From contig CAKTZI010000020.1 in NCBI GenBank assembly GCA_934635385.1, forward strand, positions 1 to 64,000: a stretch of DNA of 64,000 bases, read 5' to 3'. Numbering within the stretch: position 1 is the stretch's first letter; each line of letters starts with the position of its first letter. This DNA comes from an uncultured Kiritimatiellota bacterium (GTDB lineage: Bacteria; Verrucomicrobiota; Kiritimatiellia; RFP12; UBA1067). Both the position numbers and the translations under genes were made by a program. The notes below the pieces were generated by a model that was not told where the DNA came from, searched no databases, and saw only the letters and a program-made list of their open reading frames with translations. Positions 17,960-26,006 of the stretch are shown here, one piece after another.

Positions 17960-18031
17960 GCGTAAAACAGGCTGGTCTCATTGAGGGCAAAGATTCTGTG
18001 TCCACCACCTGCTCTCGCGGAGAGTGTCGCC

Positions 18032-18073
18032 CCTCCTCATTCTCACTTTTTTAAAAAAGTGAGAATGAGGAGG
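18032..18073. repeat. 42-base perfect palindrome, copy 2
   Basis: Twenty-one-base arms extend copy 1 by CCT/AGG on each side and meet at 18052/18053. It lies between the vapC end (17959) and the end of the minus-strand surface-protein remnant (18092). Transcripts from both sides would fold it into a 21-bp hairpin. Confidence 0.85.
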
Positions 18074-18091
18074 GCTGCCAAACGGCTTCTC

Positions 18092-19138
18092 TTATGGCAT
18101 CTCGACCGTAACCTTGAAGAAACGGTGCAAGGCGTTTGTCGGGTATTCCCATGTAGGCGAATCCAACGCATCCTTGCCCCAGACTTTGTAGGTGCGAAGC
18201 GTTTTCGTGCCGCCCTCATTAAGATCCGGCGTCCACGTCACAATCGGCGCACCGTTTTCCATCTCAATGTGCGTTTCCAGTCGCGAAGCCGCATTTGTCG
18301 GATCTGTTCCCGCAACATATTCATCTTAGACCGTCAGCGTATGTCCTGCACCATCGACTTTTCCGGATTTCGCCTTGGCGGCGGCTTCAAAGTCGCTTTC
18401 GCGTCCCAGTCCGTACTTGTCGAGCCAAGCGTAAGGGACTGGCGTTTCCGTCGTGAGCGTGTGCCCTGCGTAGAAATCTGTCGTCTTCGGCAACCACTGC
18501 ACCTGGTCGAGCCAGACGCAATCCGGCGGCACATAGCCTGAGTCATCCTTCTGATACGTCCATTTGAACGTATGCTTGCCCGTGCCCACGACATCCAGCA
18601 CAACCTGCTGCCAGTCCGTCACGCCCGCGAGCTTCGCAATCTCTGTCGAGCCGTTGAAGAACGCCGCATAGTCGTAATACTCGCCGTCGACGCTGGGTTC
18701 GCAAGCCGTCTTCCACCAGAACGAGAGCCGCCCCGCGCCATAGACGACCGCTTTCAGCGTGGTCAATTCGTCTTCGCCTATGTCACCGCTTCGCACCGCG
18801 CGCACGCCATCATGCGTCTCGTCCGTGACGACTGTCCACGGATGCGTCTTGTCGTTGTCCGGCATGACTTCCAACAGGTTCAGTGCCGGGCCTATCTCAT
18901 TCTCCTTCGTAAAGGTCGCACAGGCAACCTCCGAGTCCTTCCAATCGTCCTTCACGGCAATCGCCTTGACTGTCGTCGTCTGGTAGATGTCAAACGGCCT
19001 CTTGTAAAGTCGCCCGTTCGTCGCATTCGGCTCGCTTCCGTCAATCGTGTAGTAGATCGTCGCGCCGTCCGTCGCGCACGACAACTTTACCGTCTGTGAA
19101 GCAGAGGCAAATGAACCGCCTTTCACCAATTTCTCCAT
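18092..19138 (-). pseudogene. Broken surface protein with chitobiase-like domain and DEYVAGTDPTN repeat
   Basis: The frame from ATG 19138 has a chitobiase/hexosaminidase C-terminal-like domain (TIYYTIDGSEPNATNG), then a GRLSFWWKT carbohydrate- or LamG-like part. It then meets TAA at 18326-18328. Beyond that stop the same frame continues with DEYVAGTDPTNAASRLETHI through HRFFKVTVEMP to a TAA at 18092, a normal ending for such Verrucomicrobiota surface proteins. The 5' side also stays open for 18 codons above the ATG until TAA, so the N-terminal bulk is missing. It looks like a fragment of a large exported protein. Confidence 0.75.
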
Positions 19139-19197
19139 GTCAAATGAGACATTTTTAACAACAGGTGAGGATTCGTGTGGTATCTGCGGCGGTTACT

Positions 19198-19221
19198 AAA
19201 CACAGAGCGGCCTCTGTGTTT
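19198..19221. repeat. Palindromic repeat with CGGC centre
   Basis: AAACACAGAG and CTCTGTGTTT flank CGGC. The same arm with the AGCGGCCTACGG core recurs at 29704-29792, where arms are 90 bases apart. Confidence 0.7.
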
Positions 19222-19269
19222 CATGAAAACAGAGACTTTCGTGCGCGACAAGGCGAACGGAGGAAATGG

Positions 19270-19275
19270 TATAAT
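19270..19275 (+). promoter_or_regulatory. Esterase -10 box, leaderless promoter
   Basis: AAATGGTATAAT is separated from the ATG at 19286 by ten bases, leaving a leader of at most three or four bases and no ribosome site. Confidence 0.6.
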
Positions 19276-19285
19276 TCGCCCCCTT

Positions 19286-20266
19286 ATGAAAATGCTGATG
19301 GTAGTGACAGCTCTGGTTCCTTGGATGGTCGGTGCGGCGGAGGCGGCGACCGATGTCTACGCACGGGAGACGGGCGCCTTTCTCGCGGCGCGGGACGGGC
19401 GCGTACAGGCCGCGCAGATTGCGGCCATCCGTCGGGCGACAGCGGGCGAGGCGGACGACCTCAAGGCCGTCCGAACGGCGCGGAACACGTGGGCGCCCCT
19501 GCCGGACGGCGTGGAGGCCGAGATGCTGTCGCCGACGATGCGGCTCTATCGTCCGAAGGGCGGACGCGACTTGCCGCTTCTCATCTACCTGCACGGCGGC
19601 GGCTGGGTGATCGGCGGCCTCGCGAGCTGTTCGGCGTTCTGCGGCGCGGTCGCGGCGAAGGGTTCCGCCGTCCTCGCGCTCGACTACCCGCTTGCGCCGG
19701 AACATCCGTTCCCGGCCGCGCTCAACGACGTCTGCGCGGCCTTCCGCGCGGTCGTGTTCGATCCGGCGCGCTTTGGCGCGGACCCGACGCGGGTGTCGAT
19801 TGGCGGCGACTCCTCGGGCGGAAACCTCGCGCTCGCGGCGGCGCTCGTCCTGCAGAAGGAGAACCTGAAGCCGCGCTCCCTCGTCCTCTATTACCCCGTC
19901 ACCGAAGCGCGGGCGGACGGTTCGGCGTCATGGCGGACATTCGCGACGGGCTGCGGCATGGACGCGGCGTTCATGGACGCGTGCCTCGTGGCCTACCTGA
20001 ACGGACACAATCCGGCGGATCCGCTCGTCTCGCCCGCCTTCGCCTCGGACGGGCAGCTGCGCCGCCTTCCGCCCGTCCACATTCTCGGCGCGGATCGCGA
20101 CGTGCTGCACGACCAGGGACTGCGCTTCGCGCGGCGGCTGGGCGCGCTTGGATGTCCCGTGCGCGCGGAGGTGCTGCCCGGCAGCACGCACCTCTTCGTC
20201 ACCGTCAAGGGCCAGCCCGCCGCCTTCGCGCGCGCCGTCGCATTCGCCGCCGAGGCGATGAGGTGA
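19286..20266 (+). CDS. Exported alpha/beta-hydrolase, HSL-type esterase
   Basis: 326 residues. A signal peptide covers residues 1-21 (ending GAAEA-A). The oxyanion motif HGGGW (103-107), nucleophile S176 in GGDSSGGN, aspartate in LGADRDVLHDQG and histidine in GSTHLF complete the hormone-sensitive-lipase (Aes-like) triad. The enzyme should cut short acyl or acetyl esters outside the cytoplasm, perhaps on plant glycans; the substrate is inferred. An upstream in-frame start at 19175 is rejected because the promoter lies between. Confidence 0.88.
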   Translation: MKMLMVVTALVPWMVGAAEAATDVYARETGAFLAARDGRVQAAQIAAIRRATAGEADDLKAVRTARNTWAPLPDGVEAEMLSPTMRLYRPKGGRDLPLLIYLHGGGWVIGGLASCSAFCGAVAAKGSAVLALDYPLAPEHPFPAALNDVCAAFRAVVFDPARFGADPTRVSIGGDSSGGNLALAAALVLQKENLKPRSLVLYYPVTEARADGSASWRTFATGCGMDAAFMDACLVAYLNGHNPADPLVSPAFASDGQLRRLPPVHILGADRDVLHDQGLRFARRLGALGCPVRAEVLPGSTHLFVTVKGQPAAFARAVAFAAEAMR

Positions 20267-20325
20267 TGGCATGACGACATGCTTTGTGCGCCAGTTTTTT
20301 CATCATGGCAGATGAGGATGCTGAA

Positions 20326-21129
20326 ATGAAGGAACAGAGAATCGAATCGATAGATGGCGGGAAGGCTTTTGACTGGGGGCGCGTCTCGTCCGAATACGCG
20401 AAGTTCCGGGACATCTATCCGGCGGCGTTCTACCGCGCGATCCTCGACCGGGGGTTCTGTCGAGACGGGCAGCGGATTCTCGATCTCGGAACCGGGACGG
20501 GCGTGCTGCCGCGCAACCTGTACGCATTCGGCGGCAACTGGACGGGTGTGGACATTTCGGCGGAGCAGATTCGCGAGGCACGGCGGCTGTCGGCGGAAAT
20601 GAAGATTGACTATCGCGTGGCGTCGGTGGAAGAGGTGGACTTTCCGCCGAAATCGTTTGACGTCATCACCGCGTGCCAATGCTTCTGGTATTTTCGCCAC
20701 GAGCAGATCGCGCCTCGGCTGGCACGTCTCCTGAAGCCGAACGGTCGGTTGCTTGTCCTTTGCATGGAATGGCTACCGTATGAGGACGCGTTGGCGGGAC
20801 GCAGTGAGGCATTGGTTCTCAAGTACAGCCCGAACTGGAGCGGCGCGGGAGCAACTGTTCTGCCCATTGCGATTCCCGATTGCTACAAGAGCGAGTTTGA
20901 CATCGTGGGCCACGGCGAGTTTCGTCTGCCCGTCCACTTTACGCGCGAAACGTGGCACGGGCGCATGAAAGCCTGTCGTGGCGTCGGCGCGTCGCTCGCG
21001 GCGGACGAATTGGCGGCGTGGGAGGTGGAGCATCGGCAGCTGCTGTCCGAGACAGCACCATCGGAATTCGACGTTCTTCACTACGCCGCATGGGTTGAGT
21101 TGCGCGTACGGGATTTCCATTGTCGTTGA
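20326..21129 (+). CDS. SAM-dependent class I methyltransferase
   Basis: 267 residues from ATG 20326 (after GATGAGGAT); ATG 20305 is an alternative. Motif I is ILDLGTGTG (51-59), the acidic end of strand 2 is WTGVDISAEQI, motif IV FDVITACQCFWYF, and a RLLKPNGRLLVL segment follows. This is the UbiE/methyltransf_11-type fold acting on a small molecule. No neighbour indicates the substrate. The block TGCGCCAGTTTTTTC at 20287 repeats that at 15217. Confidence 0.85.
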   Translation: MKEQRIESIDGGKAFDWGRVSSEYAKFRDIYPAAFYRAILDRGFCRDGQRILDLGTGTGVLPRNLYAFGGNWTGVDISAEQIREARRLSAEMKIDYRVASVEEVDFPPKSFDVITACQCFWYFRHEQIAPRLARLLKPNGRLLVLCMEWLPYEDALAGRSEALVLKYSPNWSGAGATVLPIAIPDCYKSEFDIVGHGEFRLPVHFTRETWHGRMKACRGVGASLAADELAAWEVEHRQLLSETAPSEFDVLHYAAWVELRVRDFHCR

Positions 21130-21182
21130 ACGCGAAAGCGCGTTGTATCGTCTTGCCCCCATTGACTGGCGGTGATTGAAAT

Positions 21183-21207
21183 GATACACTATTCGCAAAT
21201 CGCGAAT
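21183..21207 (+). promoter_or_regulatory. Promoter and operator of the HTH/nucleotidyltransferase pair
   Basis: TGATACACT gives a -10 (TACACT, 21185-21190). It is immediately followed by ATTCGCAAATCGCGAAT, an inverted repeat over the likely transcription start, suited to repression by the first gene product. Confidence 0.5.
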
Positions 21208-21220
21208 GAGAGGAGCGGCA

Positions 21221-21727
21221 ATGCTGAAAGGACAGGATCTTGTTGTGCTTGCGGCGCTGATGGGGAACGAGAACGATACCTTGCATGAGCCGTATGCGGA
21301 ACTTGGCAGACGCACGTGCCTGAGTGCATCAGAGACACATGCCTCGGTCAAGCGTCTGCTGGCGGCTGCTTTGCTGGGCGGCGACCGTCGGGTGCGCAAG
21401 CGAAATGCCCTTGAGTTCTTGGTTCATGGGCTTCGCTATGCGTTTCCGTTGCGTCCGCTGGGAGAAACGGCGAAGGGGCTTGCGACAGCCTACGCGGCAC
21501 CTGTGGCAAGCGGGGCATTTGCCTCGACAGGACTGAAGCCCGTGTGGCGTTCGCCAGGCGGCGAGGTGTTCGGACAGGCATTTGAGCCTCTTTATGCGAC
21601 AGCGCCTCAGGCGGCGGCAAAAGACAGGGGGCTGTATGATCGACTCGCCGTATTGGACATGCTGCGGGGTGGCCGCTTGCGTGAACGCCAGTTTGCGGAA
21701 GTGAAACTTGGGGAGATGCTGTCATGA
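21221..21727 (+). CDS. Helix-turn-helix antitoxin-like regulator
   Basis: 168 residues, ATG 21221 after GAGAGGAGCGG. Residues 10-60 resemble a winged helix (LGRRTCLSASETHASVKRLL). The rest has no clear family. It is co-translated (ATGA) with a nucleotidyltransferase-fold protein, the layout of AbiEi/AbiEii-like and MNT-type toxin-antitoxin pairs, so it is probably the antitoxin and autorepressor. Confidence 0.65.
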   Translation: MLKGQDLVVLAALMGNENDTLHEPYAELGRRTCLSASETHASVKRLLAAALLGGDRRVRKRNALEFLVHGLRYAFPLRPLGETAKGLATAYAAPVASGAFASTGLKPVWRSPGGEVFGQAFEPLYATAPQAAAKDRGLYDRLAVLDMLRGGRLRERQFAEVKLGEMLS

Positions 21728-22407
21728 ATGACATTGCCGCTTCGATTGCCGTCCTGAACAAAAGGCTTGAAGGCATGCCGTTTGACTATGCATTCCTGGG
21801 CGGCTCGGTCTTGTCGCTTCTTGTCGATGATGCGACGGCTGACGCTGTTCGCGTCACGAAGGATGTCGATGTCATTGCGGACGTGCGAACGAGAAAGGAT
21901 TTCCATCAGGAAGAGCGCGAACTGGAGGCGCGAGGCTTTCGGCATGACATGAGCGAAGACGCACCAATTTGTCGTTGGCTTGCGGAAGGCATCGTCGTGG
22001 ATGTCTTGCCCGTACGAGAAGAAGTTCTTGGCTGGAAGTCTCGTTGGTTCGAAGAGGCGTTGCGATCCGCAGGGACAATGCAAATAGAAGACCAGCAGGT
22101 TAAGGTGATTTCAGCACCCTATTTTATCGCCCTGAAACTTGAGGCGTTTGAGGATCGTGGGAAAGGCGATTTCATTTCCAGTACGGATTTCGAGGACGTG
22201 ATTTGCCTTTTCAACGGACGGCGTTCGCTTGTGGACGAGATACTTGCGGAGCCAACGGTTGGGCGAGAAATCGCTGAAAAGTTTAAACAGTACGTGCAAG
22301 AGCCGGAACTGGAAGATGCCGTCACGGGATTTGTTCAGACCGAAACGAACCCCGAAGGTCGATTTGAATGCATCATGGATGCGGTTCGGAGGCTCGCCCG
22401 CAATTAG
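21724..22407 (+). CDS. Nucleotidyltransferase-fold toxin, AbiEii-like
   Basis: 227 residues. GGSVLSLL (26-33) and TKDVDVIAD (45-53) form the GS...DxD nucleotidyltransferase core; a third acidic residue is in GIVVDVLPV. AbiEii-type toxins transfer nucleotides to tRNA or other targets and give phage abortive infection. The genome context (an island of toxin-antitoxin pairs) agrees. The substrate is not known here. Confidence 0.75.
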   Translation: MNDIAASIAVLNKRLEGMPFDYAFLGGSVLSLLVDDATADAVRVTKDVDVIADVRTRKDFHQEERELEARGFRHDMSEDAPICRWLAEGIVVDVLPVREEVLGWKSRWFEEALRSAGTMQIEDQQVKVISAPYFIALKLEAFEDRGKGDFISSTDFEDVICLFNGRRSLVDEILAEPTVGREIAEKFKQYVQEPELEDAVTGFVQTETNPEGRFECIMDAVRRLARN

Positions 22408-22649
22408 GCTTGTCAGGGGCCCAGTTTGTCAAATAGGGAAGACACTCTGTAGGTAGCTTGGCGGCCAACACGCTTGCGCGCGCATTCGCCCACGAGCCGG
22501 AAAATATGGTATACTACAAGTGCTTTTGAAGGAGTAGGCTAGGCAAACTGCCGAAACTGGAGAAGGCAAGACCATAGTTCGAGAACTGATTCGGGCGTCA
22601 AGCGACTACGTGTGCGCCGACTTCCGCGTCCACCCTCGGATACCTTAAA
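22408..22649 (+). promoter_or_regulatory. Upstream region and promoter of zinc-ribbon cluster 1
   Basis: No gene is seen. ATATGGTATACT has its -10 at 22510-22515. A GAAGGAG follows at 22529 but no sensible frame does. Transcription from here would give a leader of about 390 bases that carries the structured RNA at 22650-22816. Confidence 0.5.
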
Positions 22650-22816
22650 TCAATTTGCAACTGCAAAGCGATCGCCTACCGAAATGTGAGAAGTTTCAAA
22701 ACGGACGATACTGTGCAGGAAGCGCAATTGCGCTTCCTCTCATTGTGTTTCCGTTTGGGCATTTCTCACAGCCTCGGTAGAAGCACAAAGGGAGGGTTTC
22801 TTTTTTGTGTGATTGC
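22650..22816 (+). ncRNA. Conserved structured RNA leader, copy 1
   Basis: Six helices can be drawn: P1 GCGATC (22668-22673)/GATTGC (22811-22816); P2 CTACCGA (22676-22682)/TCGGTAG (22774-22780); P3 TGTGAGAA (22685-22692)/TTCTCACA (22763-22770); P4 AAACGGA (22699-22705)/TCCGTTT (22750-22756); P5 AGGAAGCGC/GCGCTTCCT around AATT (22717-22738); P6 CACAAA (22784-22789)/TTTGTG (22804-22809). Copy 2 at 32991 keeps every helix, while P2, P3, P4 and P5 have changed sequence on both sides. The first 25 bases and the P6 loop AGGGTTTCTTT are conserved in sequence. It ends 91 bases before a zinc-ribbon gene. No known RNA family is recognised. Confidence 0.8.
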
Positions 22817-22907
22817 CGAGCGGTGAAAGCAACGCGCCGCATCTTTCGGTCTGCATGGATGCGCCCGTAAAGCAACGCAGACAAGAGAGAAAGGTGAAAG
22901 GTAGGCC

Positions 22908-24413
22908 ATGTTTTGCACACAGTGCGGTCAGGAAATCAACGACAAGGCGGTCATCTGCGTCAAATGCGGATGCGCCGTCACGCCACAGGCTGCGCAGCCG
23001 ATTGCGCCAGAAGTCAAGTCTGCGGACGAACTCCCTGAGAAATGGACATGGGCGTTGGCCACCGTCCCAATTATCGTCTCGTGGATACTGGCAGGGCTGT
23101 TGCCGACGGTGTTCGAAAATAGCGACCCATCCCGGCTCGCGCACATCACGACCGCCGCGACCATCCTCCTGAATCTCATTTTCCTGTCGCTTGACGTGAA
23201 AGTCCTGAAGAAAGCGGAACGTGACATCGAGAAGGCCTTATGGCTTGGGTTCATCTTGATCCCGGTCTACCTTTTCGTACGCGCGGCGAAGTATTCAAAG
23301 AAATACGCTCCGGCCATTGTCTGGTGCGTCCTTTTCGTGCTTGACTTGGTTGCCACAACAGATGAATTGGAAGAAAAGCAAGATTCCGCTGAGCAGAACG
23401 CAACCTATAGTCTTGAGAGCAGGGGCGTTCCTGTTGCGCAGGATACGGCGAAAACAGGCGAGATTGAAGACGTGGCTGAAACGGTCAACGAAATCACGGA
23501 GAATATCTCGCAAGAGGTTGTCCCTCCGTCGGACGTTCAAGAAGTTGTCAGTCTGCGGGATTTCGCGGTTCGTGAACCCTATCGAAGCCGTCGCATTGGT
23601 GATTTGCGAAAAGGGGCCGCCTACAAGTATGAGGCCCATCCCGGATACATGGAATCATACAAGGTGTTGCAGGTGGTGTCTGACGGATGCATTCTCGCGA
23701 TCATGGATGTCGGCGATGATCCTGACTTCTCCGAATACACACAAGCCGTTATTTTGGTCAAGACGAAGCGTGAATATGTTGATGACCAGTACCTTGAATC
23801 TGGCGTTTACGCCTATCGCGGAACTTACACATACGAAACTACGTTAGGCGGGTCGAAGACCGTTCCCCAGTTTCAAGAGGTTCGGGTAGATTCTTCACGG
23901 GAACGGAAGCCTGCGTCCACTTCGAAAATCAATCTGAAAACCATCGTCGCCCGTGAAGACGGAAATGTGGTCGGTATGTTTGGCGTACGGCTTGGTGTTA
24001 AGGCGAAGGCCCTGTCGGAGAAAGACGTTGGGGCGATTGGCAAGCCAATTGTCGTTCCTGAATCTCAGGGTGGCGGCCTTTTGTACAGGTACGACTATCG
24101 GGGGAATCGTGGCATTTGGGACATGTTTACATTCCAAACGGAAGGCGAAGACAGCCCGGTGTTTTGCGTGGAAGCGGTTAAGTCTTATGATAACGAGGCG
24201 ATGGCGTTGTCCGGCGCGCAGAGTCTTCTTGTGTTGCTGAAGAACCGTTATGGCGTTTCCATGACGAAGAATCAAATGGCAACGAAAGTCCATGCCTGGT
24301 TTCAGATCCTTAAGCAACCGCACAACACCGTCCTCGCGACTGTAAAGGTGGCCGGAAAAGAAGGAACCTACCTTTTGTCCTATTCAATGATGGCGCTTCC
24401 CCCAGACACGTGA
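22908..24413 (+). CDS. Zinc-ribbon membrane protein with C-terminal globular domain
   Basis: 501 residues. The zinc ribbon is CTQCGQEINDKAVICVKCGC (3-22). Three or four hydrophobic helices (about 43-155) follow, then an acidic linker. A C-terminal domain containing YVDDQYLESGVYAYRGTYTY also appears alone in the lipoprotein at 29112. The last 160 residues have no recognised family. The C-terminal part probably faces the periplasm or cytoplasm as a sensor or binding module (inference). It is the first gene behind structured RNA copy 1, and zinc-ribbon genes follow at 24471 and 24835. Confidence 0.7.
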   Translation: MFCTQCGQEINDKAVICVKCGCAVTPQAAQPIAPEVKSADELPEKWTWALATVPIIVSWILAGLLPTVFENSDPSRLAHITTAATILLNLIFLSLDVKVLKKAERDIEKALWLGFILIPVYLFVRAAKYSKKYAPAIVWCVLFVLDLVATTDELEEKQDSAEQNATYSLESRGVPVAQDTAKTGEIEDVAETVNEITENISQEVVPPSDVQEVVSLRDFAVREPYRSRRIGDLRKGAAYKYEAHPGYMESYKVLQVVSDGCILAIMDVGDDPDFSEYTQAVILVKTKREYVDDQYLESGVYAYRGTYTYETTLGGSKTVPQFQEVRVDSSRERKPASTSKINLKTIVAREDGNVVGMFGVRLGVKAKALSEKDVGAIGKPIVVPESQGGGLLYRYDYRGNRGIWDMFTFQTEGEDSPVFCVEAVKSYDNEAMALSGAQSLLVLLKNRYGVSMTKNQMATKVHAWFQILKQPHNTVLATVKVAGKEGTYLLSYSMMALPPDT

Positions 24414-24470
24414 AGCCACGGATGATGCGAATCAGCACGAGAAACAAGAGCATCAGAAAACCACTTGATT

Positions 24471-24809
24471 ATGTTCTGCCGACACTGCGGACACGAAATC
24501 AATAGCAAAGCGGTCCTCTGCCTGAATTGCGGATGCGCCGTCGATTCTGCCGAGCCGATGCCGGAGGCGTCAGCCCAAGCCGCCGTTCGCCCGAACGAAT
24601 GGCTGGCGGCCGTCCTCCTGTGCATCTTTCTCGGCTCTCTCGGAATCCACCGCTTCTACACGAAGAACACGGCGGTCGGTGCCGCGCAGCTCGTCCTTGG
24701 GCTGCTCACCTGTGGCGTCGTCAGCTGGATTTGGTCGTTCATCGACATGATCATGCTTTTGACCGGCAGCTACACAACGGGTGACGGTCGTTTCCTGACA
24801 AAAAACTAA
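24471..24809 (+). CDS. Zinc-ribbon and TM2-domain membrane protein
   Basis: 112 residues. Zinc ribbon CRHCGHEINSKAVLCLNCGC (3-22) is followed by a TM2 domain: LAAVLLCIFLGSLGIHRFYT, a turn, then a second helix ending in DMIMLLTGSYTTGDGRFL. The TM2 motif LGSLGIHRFY is well conserved. It is 57 bases downstream of the 22908 gene and 25 bases upstream of the CD225 protein, so it belongs to the same cluster. Confidence 0.85.
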   Translation: MFCRHCGHEINSKAVLCLNCGCAVDSAEPMPEASAQAAVRPNEWLAAVLLCIFLGSLGIHRFYTKNTAVGAAQLVLGLLTCGVVSWIWSFIDMIMLLTGSYTTGDGRFLTKN

Positions 24810-24834
24810 ACACAACGAAAGAGAGGTAGGTAGT

Positions 24835-25194
24835 ATGTTCTGCAAGGAATGCGGAGCCCAAATCAATGACAAGGCGGCGATATGCCCTAAATGCGGTGTG
24901 CCGGTCGCGTCGGCCAAGCCGGCCTTGGCGGAAAAGGAGAAGGTCTCGAACCACATGATCGAGGCGATCATCGTGACGCTTTTCTGCTGTCTGCCGTTCG
25001 GCATCGTTTCAATCGTCTATGCGTCGAAGGTCAACGCGCGGCTTGCGATAGGGGATGTCGAGGGCGCCAAGGCGGCTTCACGTTTGGCCAATCGGTGGCT
25101 GCTGACGGGCGCGGGCCTTGCCGGTGCCCTTGGCCTTCTGTGGGCGGCCTTGTGCGCGCTGGGCGTGGTGAGCGAGGAAATGCTGGCGCTGTAA
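24835..25194 (+). CDS. Zinc-ribbon and CD225/dispanin-like membrane protein
   Basis: 119 residues. Zinc ribbon CKECGAQINDKAAICPKCG (3-21), then two hydrophobic helices with the CD225/dispanin pattern LFCCLPFGIVSIVYASKVN and GDVEGAKAASRLANRW between them. CD225 proteins are best known as IFITM restriction factors in animals; bacterial members are uncharacterised. Preceded by AGAGAGGTAGG. Same direction and spacing as its zinc-ribbon neighbours. Confidence 0.82.
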   Translation: MFCKECGAQINDKAAICPKCGVPVASAKPALAEKEKVSNHMIEAIIVTLFCCLPFGIVSIVYASKVNARLAIGDVEGAKAASRLANRWLLTGAGLAGALGLLWAALCALGVVSEEMLAL

Positions 25195-25218
25195 AAGGAG
25201 CGCACCAAGAGGGATCTG

Positions 25219-25632
25219 ATGTCGTTTGTCCCTGCGGATCGAACGTTGTGCGACACGTCGGGCGATTCTGCTCGGCGTGCCGCGCGGCGTCCAAGATGGT
25301 GGGCGTTCATGATTGCTGCGTTCGCGCTTGCCGCCCTCGCGTTCCTCTACTTTTGCAATCCCTCCGACGTGCCGTATTTCCCACGCTGTCCGTTTCTGGT
25401 GCTGACAGGTTACCAGTGTCCGGGATGCGGGACGCTGCGCGGTATCCACAGTCTGCTGCATTTCAGATTTCGGGACGCTTGGGGCTACAATCCGTTTCTG
25501 GTCGTCTCGATTCCCCTGATCGCGGCACTTGTGCTGTCCCCTCGCTTTCGCAGAAGCCCGCATGTGTCCAAAACGGGTCTCACGGCAATTCTCGCCTATT
25601 GGCTGTTGCGTAATATGGGGCTTGGGAGATAG
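25219..25632 (+). CDS. DUF2752 membrane protein
   Basis: 137 residues. About three hydrophobic helices surround the family signature TGYQCPGCGTLRGIHSLLHF. The CPxCG core suggests a metal or redox site near the membrane, but the function is not established. It starts 24 bases after the CD225 protein, so it is the last member of the cluster. Confidence 0.82.
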   Translation: MSFVPADRTLCDTSGDSARRAARRPRWWAFMIAAFALAALAFLYFCNPSDVPYFPRCPFLVLTGYQCPGCGTLRGIHSLLHFRFRDAWGYNPFLVVSIPLIAALVLSPRFRRSPHVSKTGLTAILAYWLLRNMGLGR

Positions 25633-25767
25633 TGTCATTAGCTGGGGTCTGACACCCGTGGTAGGGTACAAGTGGTAGGGTTCGGCGGATTGAGGGGCCT
25701 GTCCCCAATCTGAACCGCAGAAAACGTCGAGAAATCGGACATTTTGAGCAGATAGCCTAAAATGAGG

Positions 25768-25773
25768 TATAAT
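25768..25773 (+). promoter_or_regulatory. Promoter of the IS110 leader RNA
   Basis: GAGGTATAATG. Transcription would begin near 25780, exactly at the first hairpin of the leader. Confidence 0.5.
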
Positions 25774-25777
25774 GTAG

Positions 25778-25990
25778 AACAAGTTCCTTTTTCACGGTGG
25801 AGAAGGACTTGTTCCTTGACAACTGGCTGGATGGCATACGACTTGCAAACATGCCGACGCGCGCCTGCGCCGCGAAGCGCCGCGCGCGTCGGCATGTTCA
25901 CAAGTCTTTCCGCCGGAAGCGGAAGATCCTCCCATTTGGTACAATGTGAGCTGGAGCGCACTGGCCACGGTGGCCGTGCAAAACACAGAC
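25778..25990 (+). ncRNA. Candidate bridge RNA of the IS110 element
   Basis: Between the promoter and the transposase lie two strong hairpins. The first pairs AACAAGT and CCTT (25778-25789) with AAGGACTTGTT (25803-25813). The second is a 16-bp perfect stem, AACATGCCGACGCGCG (25848-25863) with its complement (25883-25898), extended by ACTTG/CAAGT. IS110-family elements of the IS621 type encode a bridge RNA of similar size in this 5' position. The guide loops cannot be assigned by eye. Confidence 0.55.
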
Positions 25991-26006
25991 AGACAGGAGG
26001 AACCAA

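Noticed and set aside
22565..22640. tRNA-like AGTTCGAGAACT segment
   Set aside because: It looks like a T-arm, but no acceptor stem, D-arm or anticodon arm can be drawn around it.
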